In this document: positions 1-10,900 of the stretch, in pieces
Position numbering within the stretch: position 1 is the first letter of the stretch
Layout of the letters: the number at the start of each line of letters is the position of its first letter
Assembly (NCBI RefSeq): GCF_011030405.1
Contig: NZ_JAAJTJ010000015.1
Span: 35,519 to 99,518, forward strand
Source: Parapedobacter sp. SGR-10
Lineage (GTDB): Bacteria > Bacteroidota > Bacteroidia > Sphingobacteriales > Sphingobacteriaceae
Length of the DNA stretch: 64,000 nucleotides
Direction: 5' to 3'
Translations under genes and position numbers: made by a program
The notes under the pieces: model-generated
Databases searched by the model: none
Seen by the model: only the letters and a program-made list of their open reading frames with translations
What the model was told of the DNA's origin: nothing

Positions 1-1238
1 CCAGGTTTATTGAGTACCTTATCCTTGGGTGCATACAAAAGGTATAATGACCCTGTACTTGTTTCGGGGCTTTTGTTATCTTTTACAGATTCATGCTTAT
101 AGTCATCTATCAATTGAAATTCTGGACCATTCAGTTCTACCTTTCCTTTTTCGTTCTTCAGCTCCGACACGAAGTATTTGATCCCGGTATTGGCCGAATC
201 CGCCAATTTATAATCAAGCAGCAGCTCGAAATCCGAAAACTGTTCTCTTGTAATGACGTCTCCTCCCTTACGTCCGGGCAATAACACCAACGCTTCGTTT
301 TCTATTGCCCATCCTGCCGTAGGAAATGTATCGCCTTTGACACTTCTCCATCTTATATTGGGATCTTTACCATCAAAAAGCAACTCCCACCCTTCTGTCT
401 TTTCCTTATCCGAAAGGGTATTGAAAGTAGACTTAGACTGCACAGCTTTAGGCTTAGGTTGTTTATTTTGCAACTGAAGCATTCCTTCTGCATAGCGCCT
501 ACCGTACTCGGCGGCCGACGGGCTGTCAAAATGCGTTCCATCGCCCTTGTGCCATAGTCCTTCTGAGGAGACTATTGTTGTATAGGGCACTTTAGTAAGC
601 AGTTTTGGTAATTCTTTGTTAATATTTTGGTAATTGTCCCGGTACATAGCCAATTGCCCCACTACGAACGGCAAGTTGGGATTACCGACTTTCTTCCGTA
701 CCCTCTCTATCAATTCGGTCAACTTATCGACATAAATCTGTGAGGATTTTGATCCGCTGTCTCCCTCTCCCTGATGCCAGATTATTCCCTTTATTTCGCC
801 TTTTTTCATCGCTACCTGGATTCTTCGTACAGCATCATCATAAGGATGAGTATTGGTCACACTGTCATATCCTCCCGGAACCCATTTCCGGATAGACGTT
901 CCTCCTACGGCACAAGGTACCAAACCGATCGTAACGTCGGGGTAGGCTTCTGCCATAGCAATGCCAAAAGTCAGTCCTGGGCCTACTCCTGCGGCTTTAG
1001 GTTTATCAAAGTGCAATGGATGTTTTGCTTGTACCCATTCATTTTCTTTGTTGAGCATAATTACACGGTCATGTTGTTGGTTTTTATACTCATCCGTAAC
1101 CTTACCTCTTCCGGCCATATTAGACTGCCCCATAAGGATATAGATATGTATATTCTTGTCGGCTTCTTGGGCCTTCACTAAAACTGGCATCAACAGTAAG
1201 GCCAGCAAAAGCTGTTTGATCAAAAATCTATCTTTCAT
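1..1238 (-). CDS. Secreted SASA-type carbohydrate esterase fused to a DUF1080 domain (3' end beyond window)
   Basis: The reading frame starts at an ATG at 1238 and stays open to the window edge (412 codons), so the C-terminus is missing. A signal peptide (residues 1-23, ending VKAQ) predicts export. Residues about 30-255 are a SASA (DUF303) SGNH-like esterase domain: the nucleophile motif GQSNMAG has Ser39, WHQGEGD lies at 154-160 and the Asp/His pair is D233 and H236 in DGTHFD. This family deacetylates sialate or other acetylated sugars. From residue 282 (GWELLFDGKD) a second domain follows, with GDVITREQFSDFEL and GPEFQLIDD motifs typical of DUF1080, the concanavalin-like family now linked to 3-keto-glycoside cleavage. 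It is the last visible gene of the SusCD locus. The two-domain reading is clear; the substrate is unknown. Confidence 0.85.
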   Translation of the reverse strand, partial: MKDRFLIKQLLLALLLMPVLVKAQEADKNIHIYILMGQSNMAGRGKVTDEYKNQQHDRVIMLNKENEWVQAKHPLHFDKPKAAGVGPGLTFGIAMAEAYPDVTIGLVPCAVGGTSIRKWVPGGYDSVTNTHPYDDAVRRIQVAMKKGEIKGIIWHQGEGDSGSKSSQIYVDKLTELIERVRKKVGNPNLPFVVGQLAMYRDNYQNINKELPKLLTKVPYTTIVSSEGLWHKGDGTHFDSPSAAEYGRRYAEGMLQLQNKQPKPKAVQSKSTFNTLSDKEKTEGWELLFDGKDPNIRWRSVKGDTFPTAGWAIENEALVLLPGRKGGDVITREQFSDFELLLDYKLADSANTGIKYFVSELKNEKGKVELNGPEFQLIDDYKHESVKDNKSPETSTGSLYLLYAPKDKVLNKP

Positions 1239-1354
1239 TTAGTGTATTAATTTAAGTGTTTAACGTTTCTTTTGTGTGGATGGTAAAATCAGCTTCATAC
1301 ACAGATAATTTATTCCATAGGTTTTTTAATATCGTGCATCCGTAGAGTTTCTTT

Positions 1355-1444
1355 CTATTGTACAATAGGTTCTTTGACATCACCTGCTACGCTACTGTAT
1401 GTATGAAAAGAGAATAATACGATAAGAAAATACAGTTTTTTCAT
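1355..1444 (-). pseudogene. 29-codon signal-peptide ORF, probable remnant of a secreted protein gene
   Basis: The 350-base gap between the DUF4838 gene and the SASA/DUF1080 gene contains one suggestive item on the shared strand. An ATG at 1444 opens a typical Sec signal peptide (MKKLYFLIVLFSFHTY) followed by SSVAGDVKEPIVQ and a TAG. The same frame then runs another 14 codons to a TAA. This could be the surviving 5' end of a deleted locus gene or a short secreted peptide. No other gene is visible between 1239 and 1588. Confidence 0.35.
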
Positions 1445-1588
1445 CTATTTAATCCAAGTTGCTAGTTAAAATATTTTTAAAAAAAAAGTAAGCACCAAAT
1501 GAATAAATCTGAATCACCAAGCTTCAAATAGATTCACGAGATGCTCACAGGAGATAAAGTTACTCAAACATTTAGTATTTGTATTAGA

Positions 1589-3973
1589 TTAATCTTGCGG
1601 ATCCAAACGGTTGGTTTTTTCCAATTGATTAATTTTTACAATTCTTACCGTATTTTCTCCCACTTGTTCAGTTTTTATAATAGCGTCTTTTTTCTGATAC
1701 GGCACGTGGATATAGACCGGATTTTCCTGCTTTCTGGCTGTAATCTGTCGGGTTGAGACTTGCACAGATGCTATTTGTCCGGTAATCTCCAGTTCCGCAG
1801 AGGTGCCCGGCCGAGCGGGAAAATACAGGTAATAAGTACTTCCTTGTTCTGCCCTGAAATTTATAGGATTTTCCTCGTCCAGTAATCCCCTATACACTTC
1901 CTCTCCACTTGATTTTTTAATGATGCATGAAGCAAATAATGAGCCATGCTTTACCTTGCGGGTGTGCAGTTGAATATCCTCGTTCTTTTCGGCGTGCAAT
2001 ATGATCAGGTTCTTGTCCTGCAAAGGCAATTTTCCGCTATTATCGTTATCGTCATTGGACAAGGAGGGCGCAATGACAAAAGGGATATGTTTGAATCCCT
2101 CGACATCACGCTGCTTCCAACCCAACAAGGCTTCGGGGAAATAAGGAAAAGCATCGGTGCTTTTATTCAACACGTCACTGATCTGTGCCGTCTTCCGCTG
2201 CAATGGTGACGAAAATCCTTCGGGCAGGAACCCGGCGTTGCGCAAGCGCCACTGCAAGACCGCCAAGTTGTCCCCGATCATTTCCAACCGCGTCTTTTGG
2301 TCAGCATCCATTTCTTGTGACACTGCATTCAGATATAGCTTTTCGATCTCCGGATACTGCTTTCCATAGAGATCACGGAACATGGCATCGTTTGGTCTTG
2401 AGCTGATCACTTTGTCCTTGGAGTATTCCCGGTAAATATCTTCCAATTTGTTGTAGAATTTCTCCATTTCGGCTCCTGCCGCAGCACCGTAAGCATGATG
2501 AAGCCAGTCTCGCTGCACCTCATAGGCGTCAAGTTCAGGATTCCACATCATCTTCGCCAACATATAATTGGCGACCGCTGTATTGGTCCAGGATGGTGTA
2601 CCGAAAAGATAGCCTCCCCGAATCTTGTTTTCGACCAGACCAGAGAAAATAAAGTTCAGCAGTTCTGCAGCAGGTGGGGTAACGATACCCGTCACACCAG
2701 CAAACCGATCATAGTCTTCCGTAATACGCCAGAGATTAAAAGTATTGGGAATATCATAATACGACCATATTTCTGGCGCCACTTTGGCCCATGAACGCAT
2801 CACGTGTTGCCATTCTTGCTTGTTTTTTTCATGGTACAACCGAAAACCATAAGTGATGGAACTAGGTGCAATGACCGGAATAAAATTGTCCGGCAACTTC
2901 ATATCTACTTTAGTAGGCGGATACAGATATGAATCATACAAGTAGCCCGCCAGTTTCCCTTCCGGATATTCCCGCTGAACGATTTCTGCTACATCATGAT
3001 AAAATTTCAGCACCAAAGAGGACATGCTGGGGTGTCTGTCACCAGGTGCCGGGGGGTCATAGAGCAATTTACTGTCCGGGCTTTCGCTCCACCCCTTCGA
3101 ATCACTGGGCGACAGTGAAAATGTCCGGGGTATTTTGTCTTTTTTAAGCTGCTCTATAGCCCGGTCTGCAAAATACTGAATCAATTCGGGATTGGTGGTC
3201 TCCAATTTATAGCGAAAGCCAGGTTTGGCCCTCTTACCATCTATCATGGCAAACCAGTCCGGATGTTTCTCCCACATAGATGCCGGTACAATCGGTTGCC
3301 AGTTGTGCGAATGCCACAGATTAATGGAATAGCCGAGTCGCTGACGCTGTTCCCATTCATTGACCGCCGGGGATGTATTTCTCATGGTCCACGATGCGTC
3401 AAGATAAGGCAATTTCCGAGAAACAAACAGAGGCACTTCGGTACGATTGATGTCCTTCAGTACAAGTGTCTCATGTTTAGCGACCACCTTGCCCAATTCT
3501 CCGGGCATCAACCATCTTGCGCCCAGATACTCTTCCAAAAAAGTGTAGATCCCATTGGCTGTTCCATTGCTGATCCCGCCATCTTTTGTGGTCTTTCCAT
3601 CCGGGGTATCCTTACCGATGATAAAGAGGTTGCCTTTGGACAGCACAATGCGGAATCCTTCTTCTGCCAGATCCTCAACTTTAATCCCTGCATCACGCGC
3701 CTGTCTTGTATTGCCCAAGCTCACAAAAGGCGCATTGCCCTCGTATGTGTTTTCAACGATCAGCGGCATCTGTACACCGGTACTCCGCTGGAACATCTCC
3801 AAAAAATCCTTGGCAGCCATCTGTACAGAACGTGGAGCATTTGCCGGAACAAGTACCCGATAGTCGCTTTTACCATTGCTTGCCAAGGTTGTCTGTGCAC
3901 TAAGTGTATCTACACCGTAACAATATATAAAAGCAAGTATTGCTCCAATAACTTTCCATCTCATTTCAAACAT
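1589..3973 (-). CDS. DUF4838 domain-containing exported protein (putative glycoside-active enzyme)
   Basis: About 794 residues. The frame is open further upstream into the preceding gene, but the ATG at 3973 (MFEMRWKVIG) gives a signal peptide ending LSAQ and leaves a 16-base gap to the upstream stop, so I chose it. The N-terminal part (PRSVQMAAKDFLEMFQ, then ANGIYTFLEEYLGARW) is the small alpha/beta domain found before the barrel in GH20/GH67-like proteins. The rest matches DUF4838, whose members sit in polysaccharide loci; the fold resembles a glycosidase barrel but the reaction is not established. The C-terminal ~120 residues look like a beta-sandwich. It lies downstream of the BNR_4 gene in the same operon. 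I would not assign a substrate. Confidence 0.8.
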   Translation of the reverse strand: MFEMRWKVIGAILAFIYCYGVDTLSAQTTLASNGKSDYRVLVPANAPRSVQMAAKDFLEMFQRSTGVQMPLIVENTYEGNAPFVSLGNTRQARDAGIKVEDLAEEGFRIVLSKGNLFIIGKDTPDGKTTKDGGISNGTANGIYTFLEEYLGARWLMPGELGKVVAKHETLVLKDINRTEVPLFVSRKLPYLDASWTMRNTSPAVNEWEQRQRLGYSINLWHSHNWQPIVPASMWEKHPDWFAMIDGKRAKPGFRYKLETTNPELIQYFADRAIEQLKKDKIPRTFSLSPSDSKGWSESPDSKLLYDPPAPGDRHPSMSSLVLKFYHDVAEIVQREYPEGKLAGYLYDSYLYPPTKVDMKLPDNFIPVIAPSSITYGFRLYHEKNKQEWQHVMRSWAKVAPEIWSYYDIPNTFNLWRITEDYDRFAGVTGIVTPPAAELLNFIFSGLVENKIRGGYLFGTPSWTNTAVANYMLAKMMWNPELDAYEVQRDWLHHAYGAAAGAEMEKFYNKLEDIYREYSKDKVISSRPNDAMFRDLYGKQYPEIEKLYLNAVSQEMDADQKTRLEMIGDNLAVLQWRLRNAGFLPEGFSSPLQRKTAQISDVLNKSTDAFPYFPEALLGWKQRDVEGFKHIPFVIAPSLSNDDNDNSGKLPLQDKNLIILHAEKNEDIQLHTRKVKHGSLFASCIIKKSSGEEVYRGLLDEENPINFRAEQGSTYYLYFPARPGTSAELEITGQIASVQVSTRQITARKQENPVYIHVPYQKKDAIIKTEQVGENTVRIVKINQLEKTNRLDPQD

Positions 3974-3989
3974 CCTTTTTTTGCTAAAT

Positions 3990-5270
3990 TTAATTATACC
4001 TGACCCTTGCCATACGCAAGCCTGTCTTAAACTTCGTATAATGATTGTACACTCCGGACATCCAGAGGACAACAGTGTTTTTACCTGAATCACGCCCCAC
4101 AACATAAGGTCTTACATTGCTCAAATCTGACCGTTCGGTCAACTTATTGACCTGCCACGAATTTTCCGTTTTACACCAATGTTCGATTTCAAAAATTTGA
4201 CCTATCTCCCGCGATAGATACACATGGCTTGGGTTGTCATGATCCAAAGAGATACCTCCGGAATAATGGGGCTCTCTGATCTTCTCGCCTGTCTTGACAA
4301 TGGGCATCCATCCTCCTGCCCTACACAACTCCTCGTCAGACCATTTTCCGTTATTCCAGTAGGCGTAATGGTAACGATGGTCTGTGGCTTCCGGATAACG
4401 TGCATATACCAACACAGGGCGATTGTCCTTGTCTAGGGCAATGTCTTGTATCCAACTACGCACCTGATTGGCCGTAGCGTCATAGACCTTCCTTACGTTT
4501 GTACGCAGAATGGGCAATTGCTCCACCGATGCTATATGATCTCCATTGGTCTGAAAAAAAATACCCTTTTCATAATACATATGGTACAAGGAATTGGTAG
4601 GTTCAACACCGGGATGACCATCAGTAAAGGCAATGTCAATTCGGCTTATACCGTCCGAAACCACTTTGATATATGGCCGATTGCGGGTGTCCTTACTATC
4701 AATTAGTATTATCTCAGGGCTCCATGTCTCACCTAGGTCATCACTATAAGAAAAGGTAGGTGACCAGTCGCTTCCTCTCCAGAACACATAAATTCGATTT
4801 TTCTCCGCTTCCAACATTACTGGATGCGAATAAGTAATACGAGTACCCTTAAACGGAATAATGCGTTCCGGTTCCCAGTCCGTTATGTCTTCCGGATTTA
4901 CACTTTTCCGTATAAAAAAGCGACCATTGTGCTCTGTATAAAATACAAGTAGCCTTCCATCCGGCAAAAACAGAATAGACGGAACGTTGTGGTCATCTAT
5001 TTGCAGTGCTGAATGCAAGACAAAATTTTCTATTTTCCCGGTGCCCAGATCCTTTGCACTAATGACAACATCCCCCTTACTGTTGATATATCCATAATAG
5101 ATTTTTTCATGTACGCCCTGATAGGACACCGCTCTGGGATCGGAAAACCAACACCAGGCGGCATCATCTGCAACCAGTGTATGATCGGTTCCTTTGGTCT
5201 GTGCACTGGCCGTAACTGCCAGTGTAAAGCCTAGTATAACGATAGCAACTTTTAATCTCATTTTAAACAT
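3990..5270 (-). CDS. Exported BNR_4-family beta-propeller protein
   Basis: 426 residues with a signal peptide (MFKMRLKVAIVILGF...TASAQ). The sequence DDAAWCWFSDPRAV, then DDHNVPSILFLPDGRLLVFY and repeated Asp-box-like FSYSDDLGETWS segments, is typical of the BNR_4 (BNR repeat-containing) family, a sialidase-like propeller found in Bacteroidota glycan loci. Some relatives act as polysaccharide lyases, others are uncharacterised, so a catalytic role here is only plausible. It precedes the DUF4838 gene by 16 bases and follows the DUF5017 lipoprotein gene by 45, which places it in the SusCD operon. Probably periplasmic or surface exposed. Confidence 0.8.
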   Translation of the reverse strand: MFKMRLKVAIVILGFTLAVTASAQTKGTDHTLVADDAAWCWFSDPRAVSYQGVHEKIYYGYINSKGDVVISAKDLGTGKIENFVLHSALQIDDHNVPSILFLPDGRLLVFYTEHNGRFFIRKSVNPEDITDWEPERIIPFKGTRITYSHPVMLEAEKNRIYVFWRGSDWSPTFSYSDDLGETWSPEIILIDSKDTRNRPYIKVVSDGISRIDIAFTDGHPGVEPTNSLYHMYYEKGIFFQTNGDHIASVEQLPILRTNVRKVYDATANQVRSWIQDIALDKDNRPVLVYARYPEATDHRYHYAYWNNGKWSDEELCRAGGWMPIVKTGEKIREPHYSGGISLDHDNPSHVYLSREIGQIFEIEHWCKTENSWQVNKLTERSDLSNVRPYVVGRDSGKNTVVLWMSGVYNHYTKFKTGLRMARVRYN

Positions 5271-5315
5271 TTTACTTTTATGTTACGAAAATACGCCTGA
5301 CCCTTGTGGCCTGGT

Positions 5316-6314
5316 TTACGGATTTACGGTCACCTTTACTTCCCTTACGACAGCCTGATGGCCATAAATACTCGAATTAGCTGCTACAAAAACAGCTTTG
5401 TAATCTCCTGGCTTATTATAAACATGAGTATATGACTCTAACCTGTTTCTGGAAATATTTTTTATAGTAATACCTCTATCTGGTTCTGTTTTAGCCATAC
5501 CCGTACTAATTGGATTGCTAATTGCCCAAATCTCGATACCTGCACCTGCCGGGTATGTTGCATTTTGATTTCCTCTGATACTAATACGCCCTGTACTATT
5601 TAAACTTCCACCCCTGCCTGTCTCTATTTCATTATCATCCCTGTTTACAAACTGCCAACCTGCACTATTTTGGCTCATTAAAACCGATGTACCTTCCGGG
5701 TGTTCATTAATTAATGATAAAGCATCTACTCTCCATTCTCTGCCGTTTCTTGTGTGGCCTGTATTAGTTGCCATTCTATTGACAGTCTTATATCTAAAAG
5801 CTATATAAAAAGACTTCCCTATTTCTACTAATTCTGTTATATCTAATTTACCGTCTGGCGTACCAGCACCTACAGGAACTGCAGCCAATGTACCATCAGC
5901 AGAGGTTATAGGAAAAGTAAACTTATCGCTAATATTATCCCATTGAGAAGACTCTGAAATAACATCTGCATAATTAAGATTTCCGTTAAAATCAGAGGAA
6001 ATAAAAACATCTAATTCTCTTGGAAATGGATCTATAGTGTAAGAATTTTGCACACTGGTTGTAAACGAAAGTTTCAGATTCCCTTCAAATGGCCTTTCGG
6101 TTCTATCCTTATATTCATACACATTTCCGAATTCTCCGGAATAAAACGTTATAACATCAGCAGTTCCCTTAAAATCAAATGCTAATGTATCTCCTACATT
6201 TGCAACGATATCTGTTTTCAGGACATCGAATGTTGGATTATCTACTTCTTCCATACTTTCACATGAAACAAGAGATAATGCAGCCAATACAAATAATAAA
6301 CTTTTCTTTTTCAT
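5316..6314 (-). CDS. DUF5017 lipoprotein (SusE/F-position glycan-binding protein)
   Basis: 332 residues from the ATG at 6314; a TTG two codons upstream is a less likely start. Residues 1-18 form a lipoprotein signal with LSLVSC and Cys18 as the lipidation site. The DUF5017 domain (TFDVLKTDIVANVGDTLAFDF, split by frame-conserved turns) fills the N-terminal half, and the last ~90 residues resemble an Ig-like module ending in YKAVFVAANSSIYGHQAVVREV-type strands. The gene lies 25 bases after SusD, the usual place of surface glycan-binding proteins, which suggests an outer-membrane role in capturing the substrate. No catalytic motif is visible. Confidence 0.82.
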   Translation of the reverse strand: MKKKSLLFVLAALSLVSCESMEEVDNPTFDVLKTDIVANVGDTLAFDFKGTADVITFYSGEFGNVYEYKDRTERPFEGNLKLSFTTSVQNSYTIDPFPRELDVFISSDFNGNLNYADVISESSQWDNISDKFTFPITSADGTLAAVPVGAGTPDGKLDITELVEIGKSFYIAFRYKTVNRMATNTGHTRNGREWRVDALSLINEHPEGTSVLMSQNSAGWQFVNRDDNEIETGRGGSLNSTGRISIRGNQNATYPAGAGIEIWAISNPISTGMAKTEPDRGITIKNISRNRLESYTHVYNKPGDYKAVFVAANSSIYGHQAVVREVKVTVNP

Positions 6315-6339
6315 GATCAATAAGTTTTTGTTGTACGTA

Positions 6340-7902
6340 TTACCATCCTTTATTTTGGGTCATCGCCTTATTTATTGAAAGTTCTGATGCTGGTATAGGA
6401 AAAAGCAAATGCCTCTCGCTAACACGGCCATAAGCATTATGGGCCTCTTTCATATTAGGGGAAGTTGGAGCATTATTTTCAAAATCTATTTGCTGCAACC
6501 TCATCTCTCCTAAGAATAATTCCTTGCCCCAACGAATAAGGTCAAATTTTCTTAGCCCCTCAAAGCATAATTCTCTACTTCTTTCATCAATAATGGTGTC
6601 TCTAAAATCATCTTTATCCGTAATTTTATTTGCCCCTACATATTCATACGCGTTAGCCCTCCTCCTGACCATATTTAATTTTTCGTGTGCATCGTCACTT
6701 GGGCCATTCAACTCATTTTCTGCTTCTGCATACATTAATAAGACATCGGCATATCTTAATAAAGGAAAGTTAGTAGGAGAAAAATCTACGTTTCTGGGAA
6801 GAACCGTTTCGTAATCCCGTCTCCATTTTGCAGCGTCTCTAACAAAAACATCATTTGGGCCATGGGGCACTGGTATTAATGTATTATTATTTTCATATTT
6901 GAAAGGTGCCACGTTCCAATCCCTTCTTACATCATTAGGATCGGTATATAATTGAAACAATTTTTTAGTTGCCCCAACATTTGCATACCCATACATCTCT
7001 GCGTGAGTCGTCCGTATTGAGAATTGGTTTCCTATCCTACCGGCCGCTCTATAAGCATTGCCTAAATTATTACCCCAGAACTCTACTTCCCACATACTTT
7101 CTTTAATGTCATATTGATCACTGGAATGATTTTTAAAAATCTGCGTATAGTCTGCATTTAATTCATGTTCATTCGACGTGATGACACTATCTGCCCAGGC
7201 CCTCGCCAATTCATATTTAGAAACATCCTTTAAAGGTTCACCCGCCATCTTTAAACAAACCCTTGCCAATATACCCTGCATAGTTGTTTTAGAAGCTCTT
7301 CCCGAAAAACCGATATCAGATATCTTATCTACCATTGATTGAGCTGCTGTCATCTCCCTTAAAATAAACGAATAGATTTCTCTCTGCGGAGTTTTAGGGA
7401 TATTAACATTCTTACCATCTAATGTAGGTTCTAAGATTAAAGGAACATCTCCCCACATACTAACCAATATAAAATAATAGTAAGCCCTAAGAAACATTGC
7501 TTCGCCTTTAATAACATTTCTTTTTGTTTCATCCATCTTTGGAATGTGAGCATTGGCCAACAAGTAATTTGCTCTGTTTATACCTTCATACAATGTTTTC
7601 CAACATGCTGCAATTATAGGTGTAGCGGCATCATAATTATATTGTGCCGGATTAGTGTATGTTGTGAAATTCTTTTTATAAAAAGCTTCGTCTGTATTAA
7701 GTGCAAGCTCTACCGGTAAGTTTCTGGCATAAGTACCATCTTTTGCCAAAGCAGTATAAACACCTGATAAAGCTTGATTTAACTGATCCTCGGTATTATA
7801 AAAATCATCCGGCGAAGAAAAATCGGTAGGCTCTGTCTCTAAAAAATTTGTGCATGATAAGGATATCATACAAACTGAGATTATATACAATAAATTTTTC
7901 AT
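6340..7902 (-). CDS. susD: SusD/RagB family nutrient-binding outer-membrane lipoprotein
   Basis: 520 residues, the usual size of SusD proteins. The signal MKNLLYIISVCMISLSC gives lipidated Cys17. The N-terminal SusD-like domain (FLETEPTDFSSPDDFYNTEDQ, kept short here) and the C-terminal RagB/SusD motif (ELCFEGLRKFDLIRWGKEL, then HLLFPIPASEL) are both clear. SusD caps the TonB-dependent transporter SusC and binds oligosaccharide at the cell surface. The gene starts 10 bases after the susC stop codon, as expected for the pair. Symbol refers to the family, not to the B. thetaiotaomicron starch gene. Confidence 0.95.
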   Translation of the reverse strand: MKNLLYIISVCMISLSCTNFLETEPTDFSSPDDFYNTEDQLNQALSGVYTALAKDGTYARNLPVELALNTDEAFYKKNFTTYTNPAQYNYDAATPIIAACWKTLYEGINRANYLLANAHIPKMDETKRNVIKGEAMFLRAYYYFILVSMWGDVPLILEPTLDGKNVNIPKTPQREIYSFILREMTAAQSMVDKISDIGFSGRASKTTMQGILARVCLKMAGEPLKDVSKYELARAWADSVITSNEHELNADYTQIFKNHSSDQYDIKESMWEVEFWGNNLGNAYRAAGRIGNQFSIRTTHAEMYGYANVGATKKLFQLYTDPNDVRRDWNVAPFKYENNNTLIPVPHGPNDVFVRDAAKWRRDYETVLPRNVDFSPTNFPLLRYADVLLMYAEAENELNGPSDDAHEKLNMVRRRANAYEYVGANKITDKDDFRDTIIDERSRELCFEGLRKFDLIRWGKELFLGEMRLQQIDFENNAPTSPNMKEAHNAYGRVSERHLLFPIPASELSINKAMTQNKGW

Positions 7903-7912
7903 GTCTATATTT

Positions 7913-10900
7913 TTATAATGTGATATTTAGTCCAAAAGTGATTGTCCTTGCCCGGGGATATGCAGACCAGTCAAAACCGGGTGTTAAAGCAGAAGCTCTG
8001 GCAGATACTTCCGGATCGAAACCAGAATAAGATGTCCAGGTATAAAGGTTTTGAGCTGAAGCATAAAGCCTGATAGCATCTATTTTTAATCTTTTAATAA
8101 GTTTTGGATTAAAACTATAGCCAAACTGAACGGTTTTTAGACGTAAGTAAGAACCGTCTTCAATAACTTTAGAAGAGTAAGCCGCAGGCCCCGAACCTCC
8201 TACACGAAAATGTTCATTCGTAGGGTTATCTACACTCCATCTATTTACGTAGCTCGCAAAATAATTTTGAATTACCCCTCCTCTTCCTTCAAAAATATAT
8301 CTATTGGCGTTTAAGATATCATTACCGTAAGACCATTGAAAGAAAACATTTAAATCAAACCCTTTATAAATGAAATTATTAGACAAGCCCCCAAAATGTT
8401 TAGGGTTTGGATTTCCGATGATGGTATAATCGTCAAAATTGACAATTCCATCACCTGTTATATCTCTGTATTTGATATCTCCGGGTCTAATATCCTGTCT
8501 ATTATCCCCGTTAGTTGGAATAGTAGACTTTAGCAAATTCCCATCAAAGTCTTCTGATTGGTAATTTCCTTCCCAAATCAACCCGTAAAACATTCCTATA
8601 GGCATTCCTATTTTTGCTATATAAGGGCTTAATTGATTAAATTGGGAGTGCCATGTAACGGGACTTAAAAGCACTTCTTCGTTCTCGGCCAGTTCTATAA
8701 CTTTATTTCTATTTAAAGAAATATTAAAGTTTGTTGACCAGGAGAAATTTTTAGTTTTCAGGTTCATGCTATAAATGCTAAACTCAAGCCCTTTATTTCC
8801 AACTTTCCCAATATTTTTAAAACTTCTGGAATATCCTAAAGAGGGTGGTAAATTCGCATATAGCAACAGGTCATTTGTTGTTTTGCTATACGCGTCTACT
8901 GATAATGTAATTTTATCCTTTAAGAAAGATAAATCTAAACCTAAATCTGATTGAAATGTGCTTTCCCATAATAAATCAAGGTTTCTTAACTCTCCTAACA
9001 CAGCCGCATTACTTGGCTGATTATTAAACGGATAAGCTGTAGTTACAGACATATCAATTGTTGACATATATGCAAAATCTGAAACCCTGTTATTACCCGT
9101 TACCCCGGCACTAGCCCTCAATTTGGCATCACTAATAAATCTTAACGGCTTCATAAAGTCTTCCTGGCTGAAACGCCATGAAGCCGCCGCGGATGGAAAG
9201 TATCCCCATTTGTTTCCTGTATAAAACTTAGAAGACCCGTCGGCCCTAAAAGATGCTGTTAACAGATACTTAGACTTATAATTGTAATCAAATCTTCCTA
9301 AAAATGATGCTAAATTAGAAGAAGTTGAAGTTGAAGTTATAACGTTAGGAACTCCCTCATCTAAACCAGATACTCCCAAATTATCATTTGGTACCTGAAT
9401 AGCGCTTGCTCCGAAAGACGTACCTTTTCTCCCTTGTATGGTAAATCCTCCTAATGCCGTAAAAGAATGCTTTCCTACTTTCTTTCTCCATGTTAAAGTA
9501 TTCTCATTTACATAATTTGATATTTCTGAATATAGTACTGATCCATTAACACCATTAGTAGCAGCTCCCGGAAAACGGGGGCTACCAGATCTTGTTTTAC
9601 TATTGTTAAACGTATTATTTCTACGTACATCTTTACTAAAACCACCGGATATTCTTAATTTGAACCCCCTGAAGCTATATTCGCCATACCCATTGGCTAA
9701 TAAAGTATTATTTATACGTTCTCTTAACTCATTTTGGGCACTTAAAACCGGATTAAACCTGGTGTTATTAATTTGATCTTCGATTTCCTCGTCAAATTCC
9801 AATTCTTCTAAATTCACATTAGGGTTACCGCTAATAGGCCTGTAAGCCATGGCTTGATAGAGTAGAGCCGCATTATAGTTACCTCCGGGACTATTTCCAT
9901 AATTCACTAATCCACTATAATTAATATTGACGCCCAACTTTAAACTATTATTAACCTGTTGGTCTAATCTTAATCTAGCCTGATAACGGTTATATCCAGA
10001 ATTAATTAGAACTCCATCCTGTTCAAAAATTGATCCCGAAAGGCTGTACTTAGTCTGTTTATTTCCCCCTCTTATGGATAAATTATGATTTTGCATTGGC
10101 GCAGTTTTGAAAATCCTGTCTTGCCAATCAAATCCAACGGCGTCTTTGTAATCGTCTATAGTCTTTCCTCCGGCAAAATACATACTGTTGGCTGTACTTG
10201 GGCTTCTTTCTGACAGTACTTTAATAAATTCGTAAGGATTCATTAATTCCATTCTTTGCGTTATTTCCTGAGTACCGTAATATCCATCGTATGATATGAT
10301 AGCTTTTCCATCCACTCCTCCCTTAGTGGTGATTATCACAACACCGTTTGCCCCTCTTGCTCCATAAATGGCTGTTGCAGAAGCATCTTTCAGAATCTCC
10401 ATTGATGCAATATCCGAGGGGTTGATCATATTATTATCTGGATCTTCTAAAGGGAATCCATCTATAACATATAAAGGTGAATTACTTTGCGAAACAGAAT
10501 TGGCACCTCTTATGACAATATCTACTGTTGATCCTGGTTGGCCATCCTGCGACGAAACCTGAACACCAGCTACTCGACCTGCCAAAGCTTCCTCAAAGGA
10601 TCTGACCGGTGCTTTCTGCAATTCTTCTATAGCCACAGATCCTACAGCGCCCGTAAGATCTTTTCGACTTACCTCGCCGTAACCGACCACGACAATTTCA
10701 TTCAGTTTGGTAGGTGCTTCGAGAAGACTCACATTCAGCACCTTTTTATCATTTATAGCTATTTCCCTCGTCGTAAAGCCTATGTAGCTAAAGATTAATA
10801 CTCCTTTGCCATCAGGTACCTTGATCTGATATCCCCCTTCACCATCGGTGAGCGTATAGGTATTGGTACCTTTCAACCGGATGCTTACCCCTTCCAGAGG

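Noticed and set aside
774..1181. Plus-strand ORF of 135 residues
   Set aside because: It is antisense to the SASA domain, which has clear catalytic motifs.
3263..4003. Plus-strand ORF of 246 residues
   Set aside because: Antisense shadow of the DUF4838 gene; no family features and biased composition.
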